A stretch of DNA of 64,000 bases, taken from positions 1 to 64,000 of the forward strand of contig DJOI01000086.1 of assembly GCA_002439605.1 (NCBI GenBank). Reading direction: 5' to 3'. Made by a program: the position numbers and the translations under genes. Shown here piece after piece: positions 1-8,682 of the stretch. This DNA is from Candidatus Segatella mututuai (GTDB lineage: Bacteria > Bacteroidota > Bacteroidia > Bacteroidales > Bacteroidaceae). Position 1 is the first letter of the stretch, and each line of letters starts with the position of its first letter. The notes under the pieces are model-generated. The model ran no database searches, was not told where the DNA came from, and saw only the letters and a list, made by a program, of their open reading frames with translations.

Positions 1-1775
1 AGATTATGCAAGGTAACTCGCTATTGGAGAGTTATAAAGGGGTTGACTTGAGTCAAATGCAGAATGAAGTTAAGAGAGGTGACTCAGTTAAAATCAAGGG
101 AAGACGTTCTAAGCAGATGGTTATGTCTAAGCCAGAGTTGGCTTTGGTGTTTGAGGAAAAGGATGCCTTGAAGAATATCCAAGATTTAGTAAAGAAGTAT
201 TTTGATATTACAGACCATCAAGAGCGTGATGAATGCCGCAATCAAATCAACCATTATATCAAGGATTACATCAAAAAGTGTGGTCCTGCAATTGCTGATG
301 AAGTAGATGAATTGGAGATTCCGAATAGTCAGTTCTTCCTTTGGCATACTTATTTTGCGGATGTATTTGAGAAGGGTGGATTCGATATAGTGATAGGAAA
401 TCCGCCGTATGTTGAGGCTAAGAAATTAAAGTATATAGCAAGTACGTTGAAAAAAAGCTATACTGTATATAGTGGCACTGCTGATTTGAGTATTTACTTT
501 ATAGAACATGGTATGAACTTGTTGGCACAGAATGGAATTCTAAGCTATATTACGACTAATAAGTTCTTTAATACTGGTTATGGTAAGGCAGTAAGAAAAT
601 ATTTGGTTGGCAATCAGATAAATGCTCTTATAAATTTTGAGCAGGTTGAGGTATTTGAAGATATCTTAGTATCAAGCGTAGTTATTAATGTACGTAAGTC
701 TTTACCTGTTGACAATAATAAATTCGAATATGAACGATTTTATCAGTTGAATGCAAAGCAATTTCGTGCTGAATTTGCAAAGAAAATTGATAGTTTTGGC
801 TCGTATCCACAAGAATTCTTGGATGAAAACGAATGGTCTTTCGCTGATGTAGAAGGACTCCAATTAAAACGTAAAATAGAGAAAGATTCTAACCGTCTTG
901 AATCTATTGAAGGTGTAAGTATTTATCGAGGGGTAACTACGGGATATAATCCTGCTTTCATTATAACAGATGTACAAAGACAAGCTTTAATATCAGAAGA
1001 TGAAAGAAATTCTGAGGTTATAAAGAATATGCTTCAGGGTAGGAATGTTCGTAAATGGTATTATGATGAGAGTGATGAAAATTTGCTTTTTATGCCATGG
1101 CATTTTCCTTTACATAATGATTCTTCTCTAAGAGGAGCTTCTGAAAAAGCAGAATTGTCTTTAAAGGAAGAATATCCTACAATTTATCAACATTTGTTAG
1201 TTTATAAAGATGCTCTGCTATTGAGAAATCAAGAAGAAACAGGAATACGTTACGAATGGTACGCTTTGCAAAGGTGTGCTGCAAGTTATTATCATGAGTT
1301 CGAAAAGACAGAAAAAATAATATGGGGGTTGACGGCCAATAATTGGGCTTTTGCTTATGATGATAAGCAACATTATTTACCGAGTAATGGCTATATTTTG
1401 ACATCAGAGCAAATTCCGATAAAGTATTTGTTAGGTTGGTTGAATAGCAAATTAATGCATCATTATTTTCACTATATTGGTGTGATGACGGCGGGTGGTG
1501 CTTATACTCTGAAAGCTGCTACTATATCAGCATTGCCATTTAAAAAGCCTAAAGCATATGATGTAATAGTAGAAAAGGTAGATGCAATATTGTTGGCAAA
1601 GAATGTTGATAAGCAAGCCGATACGACTTCTTTGGAGAACCAGATCGACTTCCTCATCTATCACCTCTATGGCTTGACCTACGATGAAGTTTTGATCGTT
1701 GACCCAGAGACTCCTATCTCTCGTGAGGAGTATGAGGCATATAATATAGAACAATTAAAGAAAAATGAGATATGA
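1..1775 (+). CDS. Type IIG / Eco57I-like restriction-modification enzyme, C-terminal part (5' end outside window)
   Basis: The frame is open from the first bases, so the gene begins upstream; about 590 residues are visible. The N6-adenine methyltransferase motif NPPY lies about 43 codons before position 530, at bases 399-410, inside the typical context DIVIGNPPYVEA. It is followed by a methyltransferase core and, in the C-terminal half, by a TaqI-like target-recognition region (around bases 920-1560). The family joins methylation and cleavage in one chain and is usually more than 1000 residues, which fits truncation by the window edge. The cleavage domain, if present, would be upstream. Codon use is AT-rich compared with the housekeeping genes further on, as is common for defence genes. 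It could also be a methyltransferase of another defence system with the same core, because the N-terminus is not visible. Confidence 0.8.
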   Translation, partial: IMQGNSLLESYKGVDLSQMQNEVKRGDSVKIKGRRSKQMVMSKPELALVFEEKDALKNIQDLVKKYFDITDHQERDECRNQINHYIKDYIKKCGPAIADEVDELEIPNSQFFLWHTYFADVFEKGGFDIVIGNPPYVEAKKLKYIASTLKKSYTVYSGTADLSIYFIEHGMNLLAQNGILSYITTNKFFNTGYGKAVRKYLVGNQINALINFEQVEVFEDILVSSVVINVRKSLPVDNNKFEYERFYQLNAKQFRAEFAKKIDSFGSYPQEFLDENEWSFADVEGLQLKRKIEKDSNRLESIEGVSIYRGVTTGYNPAFIITDVQRQALISEDERNSEVIKNMLQGRNVRKWYYDESDENLLFMPWHFPLHNDSSLRGASEKAELSLKEEYPTIYQHLLVYKDALLLRNQEETGIRYEWYALQRCAASYYHEFEKTEKIIWGLTANNWAFAYDDKQHYLPSNGYILTSEQIPIKYLLGWLNSKLMHHYFHYIGVMTAGGAYTLKAATISALPFKKPKAYDVIVEKVDAILLAKNVDKQADTTSLENQIDFLIYHLYGLTYDEVLIVDPETPISREEYEAYNIEQLKKNEI

Positions 1776-1852
1776 GTAAAATAGAAGGTTTTTATCAGCT
1801 TAGAGAAATGTTTAGCGGTGAAGTTGACGAAGAACTATGGAAGTTTATATAG
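1772..1852 (+). pseudogene. 26-codon ORF overlapping the RM gene stop (possible truncated gene start)
   Basis: An ATG overlaps the TGA of the RM gene in the ATGA arrangement of translationally coupled genes. It reads MSKIEGFYQL and 16 more residues before TAG at 1850-1852. The first repeat of the left GTGGYAAY cluster begins only 6 bases after this stop. It may be the start of a former second gene of the RM operon that was cut when the neighbouring island arrived, or a genuine tiny protein. I do not recognise the sequence. Confidence 0.3.
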
Positions 1853-1857
1853 CCACA

Positions 1858-1937
1858 ATTACCACGCATACATAAATAACTGATATTTAGAAAATAAAGC
1901 GTGGTAATAATCGGTTTTTATCACCACCAATTGCCAC
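1858..1937. repeat. Left cluster of GTGGYAAY octamers
   Basis: Copies: ATTACCAC at 1858-1865 (minus orientation), GTGGTAAT at 1901-1908 (plus) and ATTGCCAC at 1930-1937 (minus). The first two form a perfect 10-bp inverted repeat (ATTACCACGC at 1858-1867, GCGTGGTAAT at 1899-1908). The same octamer recurs at 5059-5160 on the other side of the island. Confidence 0.6.
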
Positions 1938-1976
1938 GTACAAATATGACTGCATTCTACTTTGCACAGCTGATTA

Positions 1977-4058
1977 TCATTTTCTAACGACCAGATACTC
2001 AGTGCCAAATCTGGTTTTCTTGCTTTTCAATCCATCAATATTCTGAAGTTCTCTGCCAAATCGCTGCAAACAGGAGACCTGCAATGTAGAACCGAATTTC
2101 TGCTTCAAGACATCAAAAATAGCTGCTGCCATCATATATTCTCCCTTCTCTGGGTCGTCTGTCGGTGTAAAAACCTCCAAAAAACACTGCTTGATGGTCG
2201 AAATTTGCTCAAACTGCCTGTTGCTTTGCATGATGATGGCTGTTTCGTTGGCATCAAAATAAGATTTCTCGCCATGCTCAAGGGCCTGCATGGCCTGCGC
2301 ATAAAGCTGCTCATAGTTTATTCTGCCACTTACATCAATAGGACCCGTCAACTCAACTCCCAGGAAACGGCGGTTTCCGGAAGGGTCAGAAAGAATATCT
2401 GTCATATTGCTCGTGGCAATAAAGGAAGCAAGACGGGGAAACTCCTCGACATGACTGCCATACGGAGGTTTGATTTTTACCGTCGGCAACTGAAGGAGAT
2501 TTTTGAGGAACCCCTGCTGCACCTGTGGCGAAATCTGATTGAACTCATCAAGGTTGACAAGCAGAAACTGCGACATAGCCTGCAATACCTGACGCTTTTC
2601 CGACAAAACCATATGATCGTTGTAGCCCCACGACAAGTCAGAAGGAATCAGACGGCGACAGAAGGTGCTCTTGTTGTATCCCTGCTTGGAGATAAGCAGC
2701 GGCATGGTGCTGTTGCCATATTGTCGGCGATACACGCCGCGCCACTGATCCACCATGCCCAAGAACCAGGTATAAAACCAGTCTTCCCAATAGGGATTAC
2801 GCGTCGGGACGGTTCTTGCCAAAGCACGGATACGATCCTTACCATCCCATTTTCCCTGGCAATCATAAAGATAGGACTCTATCGGACTGTAGTTGCCGAT
2901 GCGGTCTGACTCCAAGAAGTTTCTCACATCCTTGATGCTGACATGGATGTCGGCAATCTGCACATCCAGTGTCATACTTTTTTGCACACGGGCATCTACC
3001 GGCCGGAAGTCCCCTACCCATGAGTTGTTGGGTCGATACTCGGTATATTTCATCACACTGTTGTAACGGAATAGATAGCGGCTTTCCAAATAATTGATCA
3101 TCTGCAGAATGTCGGCACGTCCCTTTCTGGCAACGGATGATTTCTTTGGCTTTTTATCATTGGAATGAGTATCGTAGGCGGTGCCTATAATTTGGCGCAG
3201 CTTCTCCTCTTCCACTTTGTTCCAGTTGTTACGACGGATGTGGGCAAACGCTTCTTCTTCGCCGAGTCCCATGTGGCAGAGTTTGACAGAGACAGCCGAC
3301 AGAAAGGCGAGGAAACTGTCTTCTTCATCAGTCCATGAGATGTTGGCTTTTTTCATCTCCGCCATGGTCTCCTGCGCGGCCTTACGATAAAGGAATTCGT
3401 AATCCTCGTATGCTTTCAGGTCGTCGGCACTTTTAGGAACTTTGCTCGTCATCGGGATGTTTTGAGCCACACGCACGGGCACAGCCTTGCTGTTATAATA
3501 AGGAGCCTCATCCACCGTCAGCATAAAGTGAGATTTCAGTGAAGGCTTTTCGGGCTTGACTGTAGCAGCAGCCTGTGACTGATAGAGCGACTTGACCTGC
3601 TCGTAACCTGACAGATAGAGCCTTTCGGCATCAGCCTCTTTTGCCGGGATTTCTCCTTCTTCATCACAGACACTTACCAACACGACAAGGCTCCGCCCAT
3701 CGGCACCCTCGAAGGCTGCAAAGGTCATTGGCAGCAGACTGACATTCTTTTTGACGGCATCAATCTCTTGGTCTGTCATGAGATTGATGAAGTGAAGCAT
3801 CACTATCCCATTGGATTTCTTGAAGACGAGATTGTCGCTTTCATCCTTGCCAAATTCAGCAGCAGGATAAACTTTCTGCCATTCTTTGATGCCTTTGTAG
3901 AACTGATAACCGTCCTCCATAAGCGGAACACTCATCCGGAAATTGGCGACACTTTGCTTTGCATCGTCCTTAGCTATGCGCTCTATAAAACGCTCCACGG
4001 TTTTCGTACTGACGTACAGCAGGTTAAGCTTGCTGGTTCTTGTTATTGTGAATTTCAT
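1977..4058 (-). CDS. BT4734/VirE-N domain plus VapE-like P-loop helicase-primase protein
   Basis: About 693 residues from the ATG at 4058 (reading MKFTITRTSK); an alternative start lies 9 codons upstream. The N-terminal about 180 residues match the BT4734/BF3469 N-terminal domain found in Bacteroidota mobile elements. The C-terminal half is a VapE/VirE-type P-loop NTPase: Walker A-like GYNKST near residue 460, Walker B-like LLVNLDEF near 505, and IATSN followed by GNRRF near 550-565. Proteins of this type in phages, satellites and conjugative elements act in DNA replication as helicase-primase-like factors, so a role at a replication origin is inferred. The gene is followed downstream by one octamer cluster, and the second gene of the island lies upstream of it in the same direction. 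No replication initiator with a recognisable DNA-binding domain is present. Confidence 0.75.
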   Translation of the reverse strand: MKFTITRTSKLNLLYVSTKTVERFIERIAKDDAKQSVANFRMSVPLMEDGYQFYKGIKEWQKVYPAAEFGKDESDNLVFKKSNGIVMLHFINLMTDQEIDAVKKNVSLLPMTFAAFEGADGRSLVVLVSVCDEEGEIPAKEADAERLYLSGYEQVKSLYQSQAAATVKPEKPSLKSHFMLTVDEAPYYNSKAVPVRVAQNIPMTSKVPKSADDLKAYEDYEFLYRKAAQETMAEMKKANISWTDEEDSFLAFLSAVSVKLCHMGLGEEEAFAHIRRNNWNKVEEEKLRQIIGTAYDTHSNDKKPKKSSVARKGRADILQMINYLESRYLFRYNSVMKYTEYRPNNSWVGDFRPVDARVQKSMTLDVQIADIHVSIKDVRNFLESDRIGNYSPIESYLYDCQGKWDGKDRIRALARTVPTRNPYWEDWFYTWFLGMVDQWRGVYRRQYGNSTMPLLISKQGYNKSTFCRRLIPSDLSWGYNDHMVLSEKRQVLQAMSQFLLVNLDEFNQISPQVQQGFLKNLLQLPTVKIKPPYGSHVEEFPRLASFIATSNMTDILSDPSGNRRFLGVELTGPIDVSGRINYEQLYAQAMQALEHGEKSYFDANETAIIMQSNRQFEQISTIKQCFLEVFTPTDDPEKGEYMMAAAIFDVLKQKFGSTLQVSCLQRFGRELQNIDGLKSKKTRFGTEYLVVRK

Positions 4059-4083
4059 TATAATGCTATTTATTGAACTTTGC

Positions 4084-4140
4084 AAGTTCAGAAGTTATAG
4101 AAGTTAAAGAAGTTATCACTCCATTCGGTTGTTAGAAGTT
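4084..4140. repeat. Short direct repeats AAGTT, 8-9 bp period, upstream of the helicase-primase gene
   Basis: AAGTT occurs at 4084, 4092, 4101 and 4110, one helix turn or slightly less apart, and again at 4136. They lie 26-82 bases upstream of the gene start, where an operator could sit. A similar AACTTCTATAACTT string after the thiamine operon (about 8646) suggests that this may only be low-complexity sequence. Confidence 0.35.
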
Positions 4141-4269
4141 ATAGCCAATAGCCTTTAAGGAATGCGTAGGTCGAGTGGATTAACCCGTTTTGCCCAAACT
4201 TCATCCAAGCCCTTGGGCATTTTTACCCAAAGCCGTTGGCAAGTTTCCTCATAGGGACGGACAACTTTG

Positions 4270-4337
4270 CTCATCGTCATGGGCAAAAATACTCATCGTT
4301 ATGGGCTGAAAATGCTCATCGCTCAGTCAATTGGCTC
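4270..4337. repeat. Three-unit 22/23-bp degenerate tandem repeat
   Basis: The head CTCATCG recurs at 4270, 4292 and 4315 (periods 22 and 23), followed in the first two units by GTYATGGGC and an A-rich tail. It lies in the 350-bp gap between the two island genes; the rest of that gap holds related GGGCAAA/TTTGGGCA strings and no convincing ORF. The architecture matches two other intergenic loci in the window, at 22660 and 33773. Confidence 0.65.
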
Positions 4338-4409
4338 GATAAGGTTTCAAGATTCGCATGATTGCTGTAGCATTTGCACGATGATGTGCAGCCTGGCTTT
4401 CTTCAGAAA

Positions 4410-4856
4410 TTAGTAATCGAGCTCCTCTGTATAACGGTCGAACACCATGTTCTCATATCCTTGATCTTTACACCACTGCAAAATGTATTGTTGCTGTTCT
4501 GGAATGATACGAGTCTGACCCAGTTTGTAGCGATAATACGAAGTTCGGCTTCCGAAATAGGAAATCATACTGCTTTTGAACGCTTTCACATCCTTCTGTC
4601 TCAGTTCGTCGAGCATTTTTTCCAGACCGTAAGCCATCTTGACAAGATGTAATTGCATGAAGTGTTCGCACTTGTCATTTTTGTAAGCGTCAGGAAAAAC
4701 GGCATAACCATCCGTCTTGTCAGCATTCTTGTAGATGACAGATAACTGGCGGGCACATTCATTGGCAAGAGGACATTGTTCATTGAAACAATACTTCCAG
4801 TAGAATCCCTCATCGCCTTTTGCGAAAAGTAGTCTTACTAAATCAGCTTGTGTCAT
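4410..4856 (-). CDS. DUF6078 family protein
   Basis: 148 residues. Cysteines in the segment CFNEQCPLANECARQL near residues 23-38 look like a metal-binding knuckle, with another Cys in KCEHF around residue 85. The C-terminal third carries the family's SRTSYYRYKLGQ and EQQQYIL pattern. DUF6078 proteins are common in Bacteroidota, often beside BT4734/VirE-N genes, as here. No activity has been established; a DNA-binding or regulatory role for the neighbouring replication gene is only a guess. A candidate promoter is at 4940-4972. Confidence 0.7.
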   Translation of the reverse strand: MTQADLVRLLFAKGDEGFYWKYCFNEQCPLANECARQLSVIYKNADKTDGYAVFPDAYKNDKCEHFMQLHLVKMAYGLEKMLDELRQKDVKAFKSSMISYFGSRTSYYRYKLGQTRIIPEQQQYILQWCKDQGYENMVFDRYTEELDY

Positions 4857-4939
4857 GTTGTTGTTGATAGTTAAAAGGTTTCGGTTTCAGATGGATTTTT
4901 TACTTCATTGTGGAATCGGCAAGACAATCCTTGCTTTTG

Positions 4940-4972
4940 CAAAGTTAGCAAAAAAATATGATAACATGCAAT
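4940..4972 (-). promoter_or_regulatory. Candidate promoter for the DUF6078 gene
   Basis: On the minus strand a perfect -7 box TAACTTTG occupies 4940-4947, with a weak -33 element ATTG at 4969-4972 (21 bp apart). A second -7-like TAAATTTG is at 5182-5189, just beyond the octamer cluster. Confidence 0.45.
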
Positions 4973-5058
4973 CTTTATCTCATTTTTTTGTTTTTTCTCC
5001 TTGTTTTTTGGTGTTTTTTGGTGTTTTTCTCCATTAAAAGCCACAAAATGGGAAAAAC

Positions 5059-5160
5059 GTGGTAACAGCATGGCATTTCGTGGCAACAGCACCAAGCGTA
5101 TTGCCACGCATAGACACCTGTCATTCAGACTATTACAACCAATGTGGCAATAGTGGCAAC
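5059..5160. repeat. Right cluster of GTGGYAAY octamers (iteron-like)
   Basis: Copies at 5059-5066, 5080-5087, 5144-5151 and 5153-5160 (plus) and 5100-5107 (minus). The first two are 21 bp apart, two helix turns, and share the extension AACAGCA. Repeated protein-binding sites next to a helicase-primase gene resemble the iterons of plasmid or satellite origins. Confidence 0.6.
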
Positions 5161-5485
5161 TTATGTTTTTCCATACGATTGCAAATTTAGATAAGATTTC
5201 CGAATTATAAGCCTGTGAAAAGAAAAAACACCAATATAACTCCAAAAATGTAGGTTCCAAGACTATAGGTATGTCTGCAAACGTTTTTTAGAGCGAATGC
5301 ACTGTAAAAGCATAAATATTTTTTCACAACTGGGAAATTATTTTTTCACAGTTAAGCGCAGCTTGCTGGTGAATAAATATTCAAAAGCCATTTAACAATT
5401 TGAAGTTTACGCACAAGCATAGACGGCCAAACATAGATTTACGGAATAAAACAGAACTGTCAAGATATAAAATAAACAGCGTTTT
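5161..5485. other. AT-rich gap without recognised gene
   Basis: It holds short ORFs without family resemblance and a duplicated ATTTTTTCACA string at about 5320-5355. I see no gene, terminator or RNA here. Confidence 0.5.
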
Positions 5486-5517
5486 TTTGGTTATATATAT
5501 TTTTTGTTGTACCTTTG
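5486..5517 (+). promoter_or_regulatory. Bacteroidota-type promoter of the thiamine operon
   Basis: TTTG at 5486-5489 and TACCTTTG at 5510-5517, separated by 20 bp, match the -33/-7 consensus exactly. Transcription should start about 25 bases before the riboswitch. Confidence 0.8.
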
Positions 5518-5540
5518 CACCCGGTTAGCAAAATGTTAAC

Positions 5541-5620
5541 TAAGGGGTGCTACCGCAATTGCGGATGCTGAGATTAGACCCATCGAACCTGTCCAGGCAA
5601 TGCTGGCGTAGGGAAAATGA
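5541..5620 (+). promoter_or_regulatory. TPP riboswitch (THI box)
   Basis: The conserved THI-box blocks appear in order: GGGGTGC at 5544-5550, GCTGAGATTAGACCC at 5567-5581, GAACCTG at 5585-5591, and the block with AATGCTGGCGTAGGGAA ending about 5616. Binding of thiamine pyrophosphate to this element normally represses expression. The riboswitch begins about 25 bases after the promoter and ends about 100 bases before the receptor start codon, so it should shut down the two transport genes when TPP is plentiful. Confidence 0.95.
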
Positions 5621-5712
5621 GAAAAAAAGCGATTGCAGACGCAAGTCTCACGAACTTGCCTGTGTTCTATTCACACACCTCTTTTTTATATTTTATACAT
5701 TAATAAAAAGAA

Positions 5713-8031
5713 ATGAAAAAAGATTTGTTGCTTTTTGCAGCCCTCATTTTAGGTGTAGCGACTACAGCTGGTGCTGCAAAGAACAAAGCAGGAGAACGCA
5801 TTGACACCCTGAAGGCAAGACAGCTACAGGAAGTCCAGGTTATTTCGACACGCGCAAGCGAGAAAACCCCTTTGGCTTTCACCGATGTCAGCAAAAAGGA
5901 CATTCAGGCTGTCAACTATGGTAAGGACGTGCCTTATCTCTTGTCACTTACACCATCCGTAACCATCACTTCAGATGCAGGAAACGGCATTGGCTACACC
6001 ACCCTACGTGTACGTGGCACAGACCCAAGCCGCATTAACATCACAGCCAACGGTATCCCTATGAACGACGCAGAGAGCAGTTCACTCTACTGGGTCAACT
6101 TCGGTGACTTCGCATCCAGTGCGCAGAGCATACAGATTCAGCGTGGTGTGGGTACTTCCACCAACGGTGCCGGTGCTTTCGGTGCCACCGTCAACATGTT
6201 GACTGATAACATCGGGGCAAAGCCTTACGTAGGTCTGGATTTCTCTGGCGGCAGTTATTACTCACATAAAGAGACAGTTCGCTTCAGCACTGGTCTCATC
6301 AACGACCATTGGGGCATACAAGGTCGATTGTCTAATATAGGCAGCAAGGGTTACCTCGATAGAGCCTCTACCAAGTTGAACAGTTATTTCCTCCAAGCTG
6401 GTTACTTCAGCGACAACACCATGGTGAAGTTCATTACCTTCAATGGGCATGAGGAAACTTACCACGCTTGGAACTACACCTCAAAGTACGAGCAGAGCCT
6501 TTATGGCCGCCGCTACAATTCGTGTGGAGAATACTATACCGAGGATGGTAAGACACATTACTACGACAACCAAACTGATGACTATCACTCTCAGAACTAT
6601 CAGTTGATTTGGAACCAGCGCCTCTCTAATCTTTGGAATCTCAATGCCGCCCTCCACTATACCCGTGGCGATGGCTTCTACGAGGAGTATAAGGTAAACA
6701 AGAACCTCCAGGACTATGGCCTTTCTACCGAGAAGTTCAAGACCGACTTGATTCGTCGCAAGCAAATGGGCAACGACTTCTACGGTGCCATCGCATCCGT
6801 CAACTTCGACAACAAGAGCAACCTCACTGCCAACATCGGTGGCGGCTGGAACAAGTATGATGGCGACCACTATGGCAACGTGCTCTGGGTCAAGAAAAAC
6901 TCAGACATCGAGCTGACCCCTAACTTCGAGTACTATCGCAACAACGCCAAGAAGGAAGACTTCAACATCTATGGCAAGGTGAACTATACTTTCGTGGATG
7001 GCTTGAGCGCATACATTGATTTGCAATACCGAAACGTTTGCTACAAGATGCAGAATCCTTCCGACTATTACTTGGGCAAGGACTTCACTTCCGCTTACAT
7101 CATCAACGAGAAGTTCAACTTCTTCAACCCTAAGTTTGGTTTGAACTACGACATCACCGACAACCACAAGGTATACGTTTCTTATGCCATCTCCCACAAG
7201 GAGCCAGTGCGCAACAACTATGAGAACGACTTCGCAGCAGGAAAATCCATGCCAAAGGCAGAACGCCTGAACGATCTGGAGGCAGGATACGAGTTCCATA
7301 GCAGCAAGTTCTCGGCAGGTGCCAACTTCTACTACATGAACTATAAGGACCAGTTTGTGTTGACAGGTGAGATTGACAACATCGGAGAGGCCGTAACTCG
7401 CAACCTCGACAAGAGCTATCGCCTGGGCGTAGAGTTGACAGCAGCATGGAAGCCAGTGGATTGGTTCCAGTGGGATGCCAACGCCACTTGGTCAAGAAAT
7501 CGCGTGAAGGACATCGCCGTAACCTTGGAAGATGGCGAGACCAGTTACACCATCGACGGCGAGACACCATTGAGTTTCTCTCCAGACTTCATCTTCAACA
7601 ACATCTTCACCTTCCAGTACGCAGGTTTCAAGGCATCCATCCAGAGCCAGTACATCAGCGACCAATACTTGACCAACACTGGTTTCAAGACCATGGAATG
7701 CAACGACAATGTAGACCCAGACACCTACGAGGCAAAGGGCAACACTTGCTACGAGACCTTGTTGCTGAAGAAGCACTTCAATACCAACCTCGACCTGAGC
7801 TATCACTTCAACTTGAAAAAAATTGGCCTGAAGGACGCCACCATCGGTGTAACCCTCTACAACATCTTCGATGCCAAGTACGACAACAACGGTTGGGCAG
7901 CTCCTCAGTACAGAGTAGTAAACAACAAGTTGACAGCCGTCAACACCTGGGGCAGCCGCGACTATCAGGCAGCTGGTTTCGCACCATCTGCTCCATTCAA
8001 CTGGATGGCCCACCTCTCCATCAACTTCTAA
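5713..8031 (+). CDS. TonB-dependent outer-membrane receptor, thiamine uptake
   Basis: 772 residues with an N-terminal signal peptide (hydrophobic stretch LLLFAALILGVA, predicted cut near residue 22). A plug domain follows (about residues 35-160, with VRGTDPSRINITANGIPMND), then a long beta-barrel rich in aromatic residues ending in a C-terminal Phe (LSINF). TonB-dependent receptors move large or scarce nutrients across the outer membrane using TonB energy. The TPP riboswitch directly upstream and the PnuT-like gene 24 bp downstream assign the substrate as thiamine or a derivative, as in the Bacteroides OMPthi-pnuT operon. Substrate is inferred from regulation and context, not from the barrel itself. 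Confidence 0.88.
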   Translation: MKKDLLLFAALILGVATTAGAAKNKAGERIDTLKARQLQEVQVISTRASEKTPLAFTDVSKKDIQAVNYGKDVPYLLSLTPSVTITSDAGNGIGYTTLRVRGTDPSRINITANGIPMNDAESSSLYWVNFGDFASSAQSIQIQRGVGTSTNGAGAFGATVNMLTDNIGAKPYVGLDFSGGSYYSHKETVRFSTGLINDHWGIQGRLSNIGSKGYLDRASTKLNSYFLQAGYFSDNTMVKFITFNGHEETYHAWNYTSKYEQSLYGRRYNSCGEYYTEDGKTHYYDNQTDDYHSQNYQLIWNQRLSNLWNLNAALHYTRGDGFYEEYKVNKNLQDYGLSTEKFKTDLIRRKQMGNDFYGAIASVNFDNKSNLTANIGGGWNKYDGDHYGNVLWVKKNSDIELTPNFEYYRNNAKKEDFNIYGKVNYTFVDGLSAYIDLQYRNVCYKMQNPSDYYLGKDFTSAYIINEKFNFFNPKFGLNYDITDNHKVYVSYAISHKEPVRNNYENDFAAGKSMPKAERLNDLEAGYEFHSSKFSAGANFYYMNYKDQFVLTGEIDNIGEAVTRNLDKSYRLGVELTAAWKPVDWFQWDANATWSRNRVKDIAVTLEDGETSYTIDGETPLSFSPDFIFNNIFTFQYAGFKASIQSQYISDQYLTNTGFKTMECNDNVDPDTYEAKGNTCYETLLLKKHFNTNLDLSYHFNLKKIGLKDATIGVTLYNIFDAKYDNNGWAAPQYRVVNNKLTAVNTWGSRDYQAAGFAPSAPFNWMAHLSINF

Positions 8032-8055
8032 TATGAACACAAAGACTAAAGCATC

Positions 8056-8643
8056 ATGATGGATTATATCGCATCACATGGTTTAGACATCATCACCACG
8101 GTACTCGGGCTGGTTTACATCCTGCTGGAGTACCGCGCAAGCATCTATCTTTGGTTGGTAGGCATCATCATGCCAGCCCTCGACATCTGGCTTTACTGGA
8201 GCCATGGACTTTACGGCGATGCCGGTATGGCGGTCTATTACACAGTGGCCGCCATCTATGGATATGCTATCTGGAAATGGGGAAAAAAGCACAACCAGAA
8301 AGCCGAAGAGGAACTTCCTGTCACCTACATGAGGAAGAAGCTCTATTTGCCCGCCCTCGTGTTTTTCCTTGCCGCCTGGGGAATCACCTATTATATACTG
8401 GTGACTTTCACCAACTCCACCGTGCCTGTACTGGACGGCTTCACCAACGCCTTGAGCTTCGTGGGACTGTGGGCTTTGGCACGCAAATACATCGAGCAAT
8501 GGTTCTTTTGGATTGTCGTGGATGCCGTCTGTTGCTACCTCTACGTTGGCAAGGGCATCCCATTCAAGGCAGGTCTCTATGGGCTGTACGTCATCATTGC
8601 CGTGGCTGGATATTTCAAGTGGAAGAAGATGATAAAGCAATAA
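8056..8643 (+). CDS. pnuT: PnuT, PnuC-family inner-membrane thiamine transporter
   Basis: 195 residues with about seven hydrophobic helices and the PnuC-family pattern (early YILLEYRASIYLWLVG, later FWIVVDAVCCYLYV). PnuC-type carriers facilitate diffusion of vitamins that are trapped by phosphorylation inside the cell. Co-transcription with a receptor under a TPP riboswitch indicates thiamine instead of nicotinamide riboside. Two consecutive ATGs at 8056 and 8059 could both serve as start. The thiamine pyrophosphokinase gene that often closes this operon in Bacteroides is absent: a strong terminator follows and dnaA converges. Confidence 0.85.
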   Translation: MMDYIASHGLDIITTVLGLVYILLEYRASIYLWLVGIIMPALDIWLYWSHGLYGDAGMAVYYTVAAIYGYAIWKWGKKHNQKAEEELPVTYMRKKLYLPALVFFLAAWGITYYILVTFTNSTVPVLDGFTNALSFVGLWALARKYIEQWFFWIVVDAVCCYLYVGKGIPFKAGLYGLYVIIAVAGYFKWKKMIKQ

Positions 8644-8682
8644 ATAACTTCTATAACTTACTTATGAAAGTTTTATAAAACA

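Larger units (their letters stand above)
1853..5260. mobile_element. Candidate small helicase-primase island
   Basis: Two minus-strand genes (VapE-like helicase-primase and DUF6078 protein) sit between an RM gene and a conserved thiamine operon. Both flanks hold clusters of the same octamer GTGGYAAY (three copies at 1858-1937, five at 5059-5160). No integrase or transposase is visible, so mobility is inferred only from gene content and the flanking repeats. The boundaries are approximate. Confidence 0.35.

Noticed and set aside
4871..5260. 129-codon minus-strand frame over the octamer cluster
   Set aside because: No resemblance to known proteins, low-complexity Lys/Phe content, and it covers promoter and repeat signals.
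1853..5260. Transposon with its own transposase
   Set aside because: Neither gene of the island resembles a transposase or integrase, and no target-site duplication was recognised.
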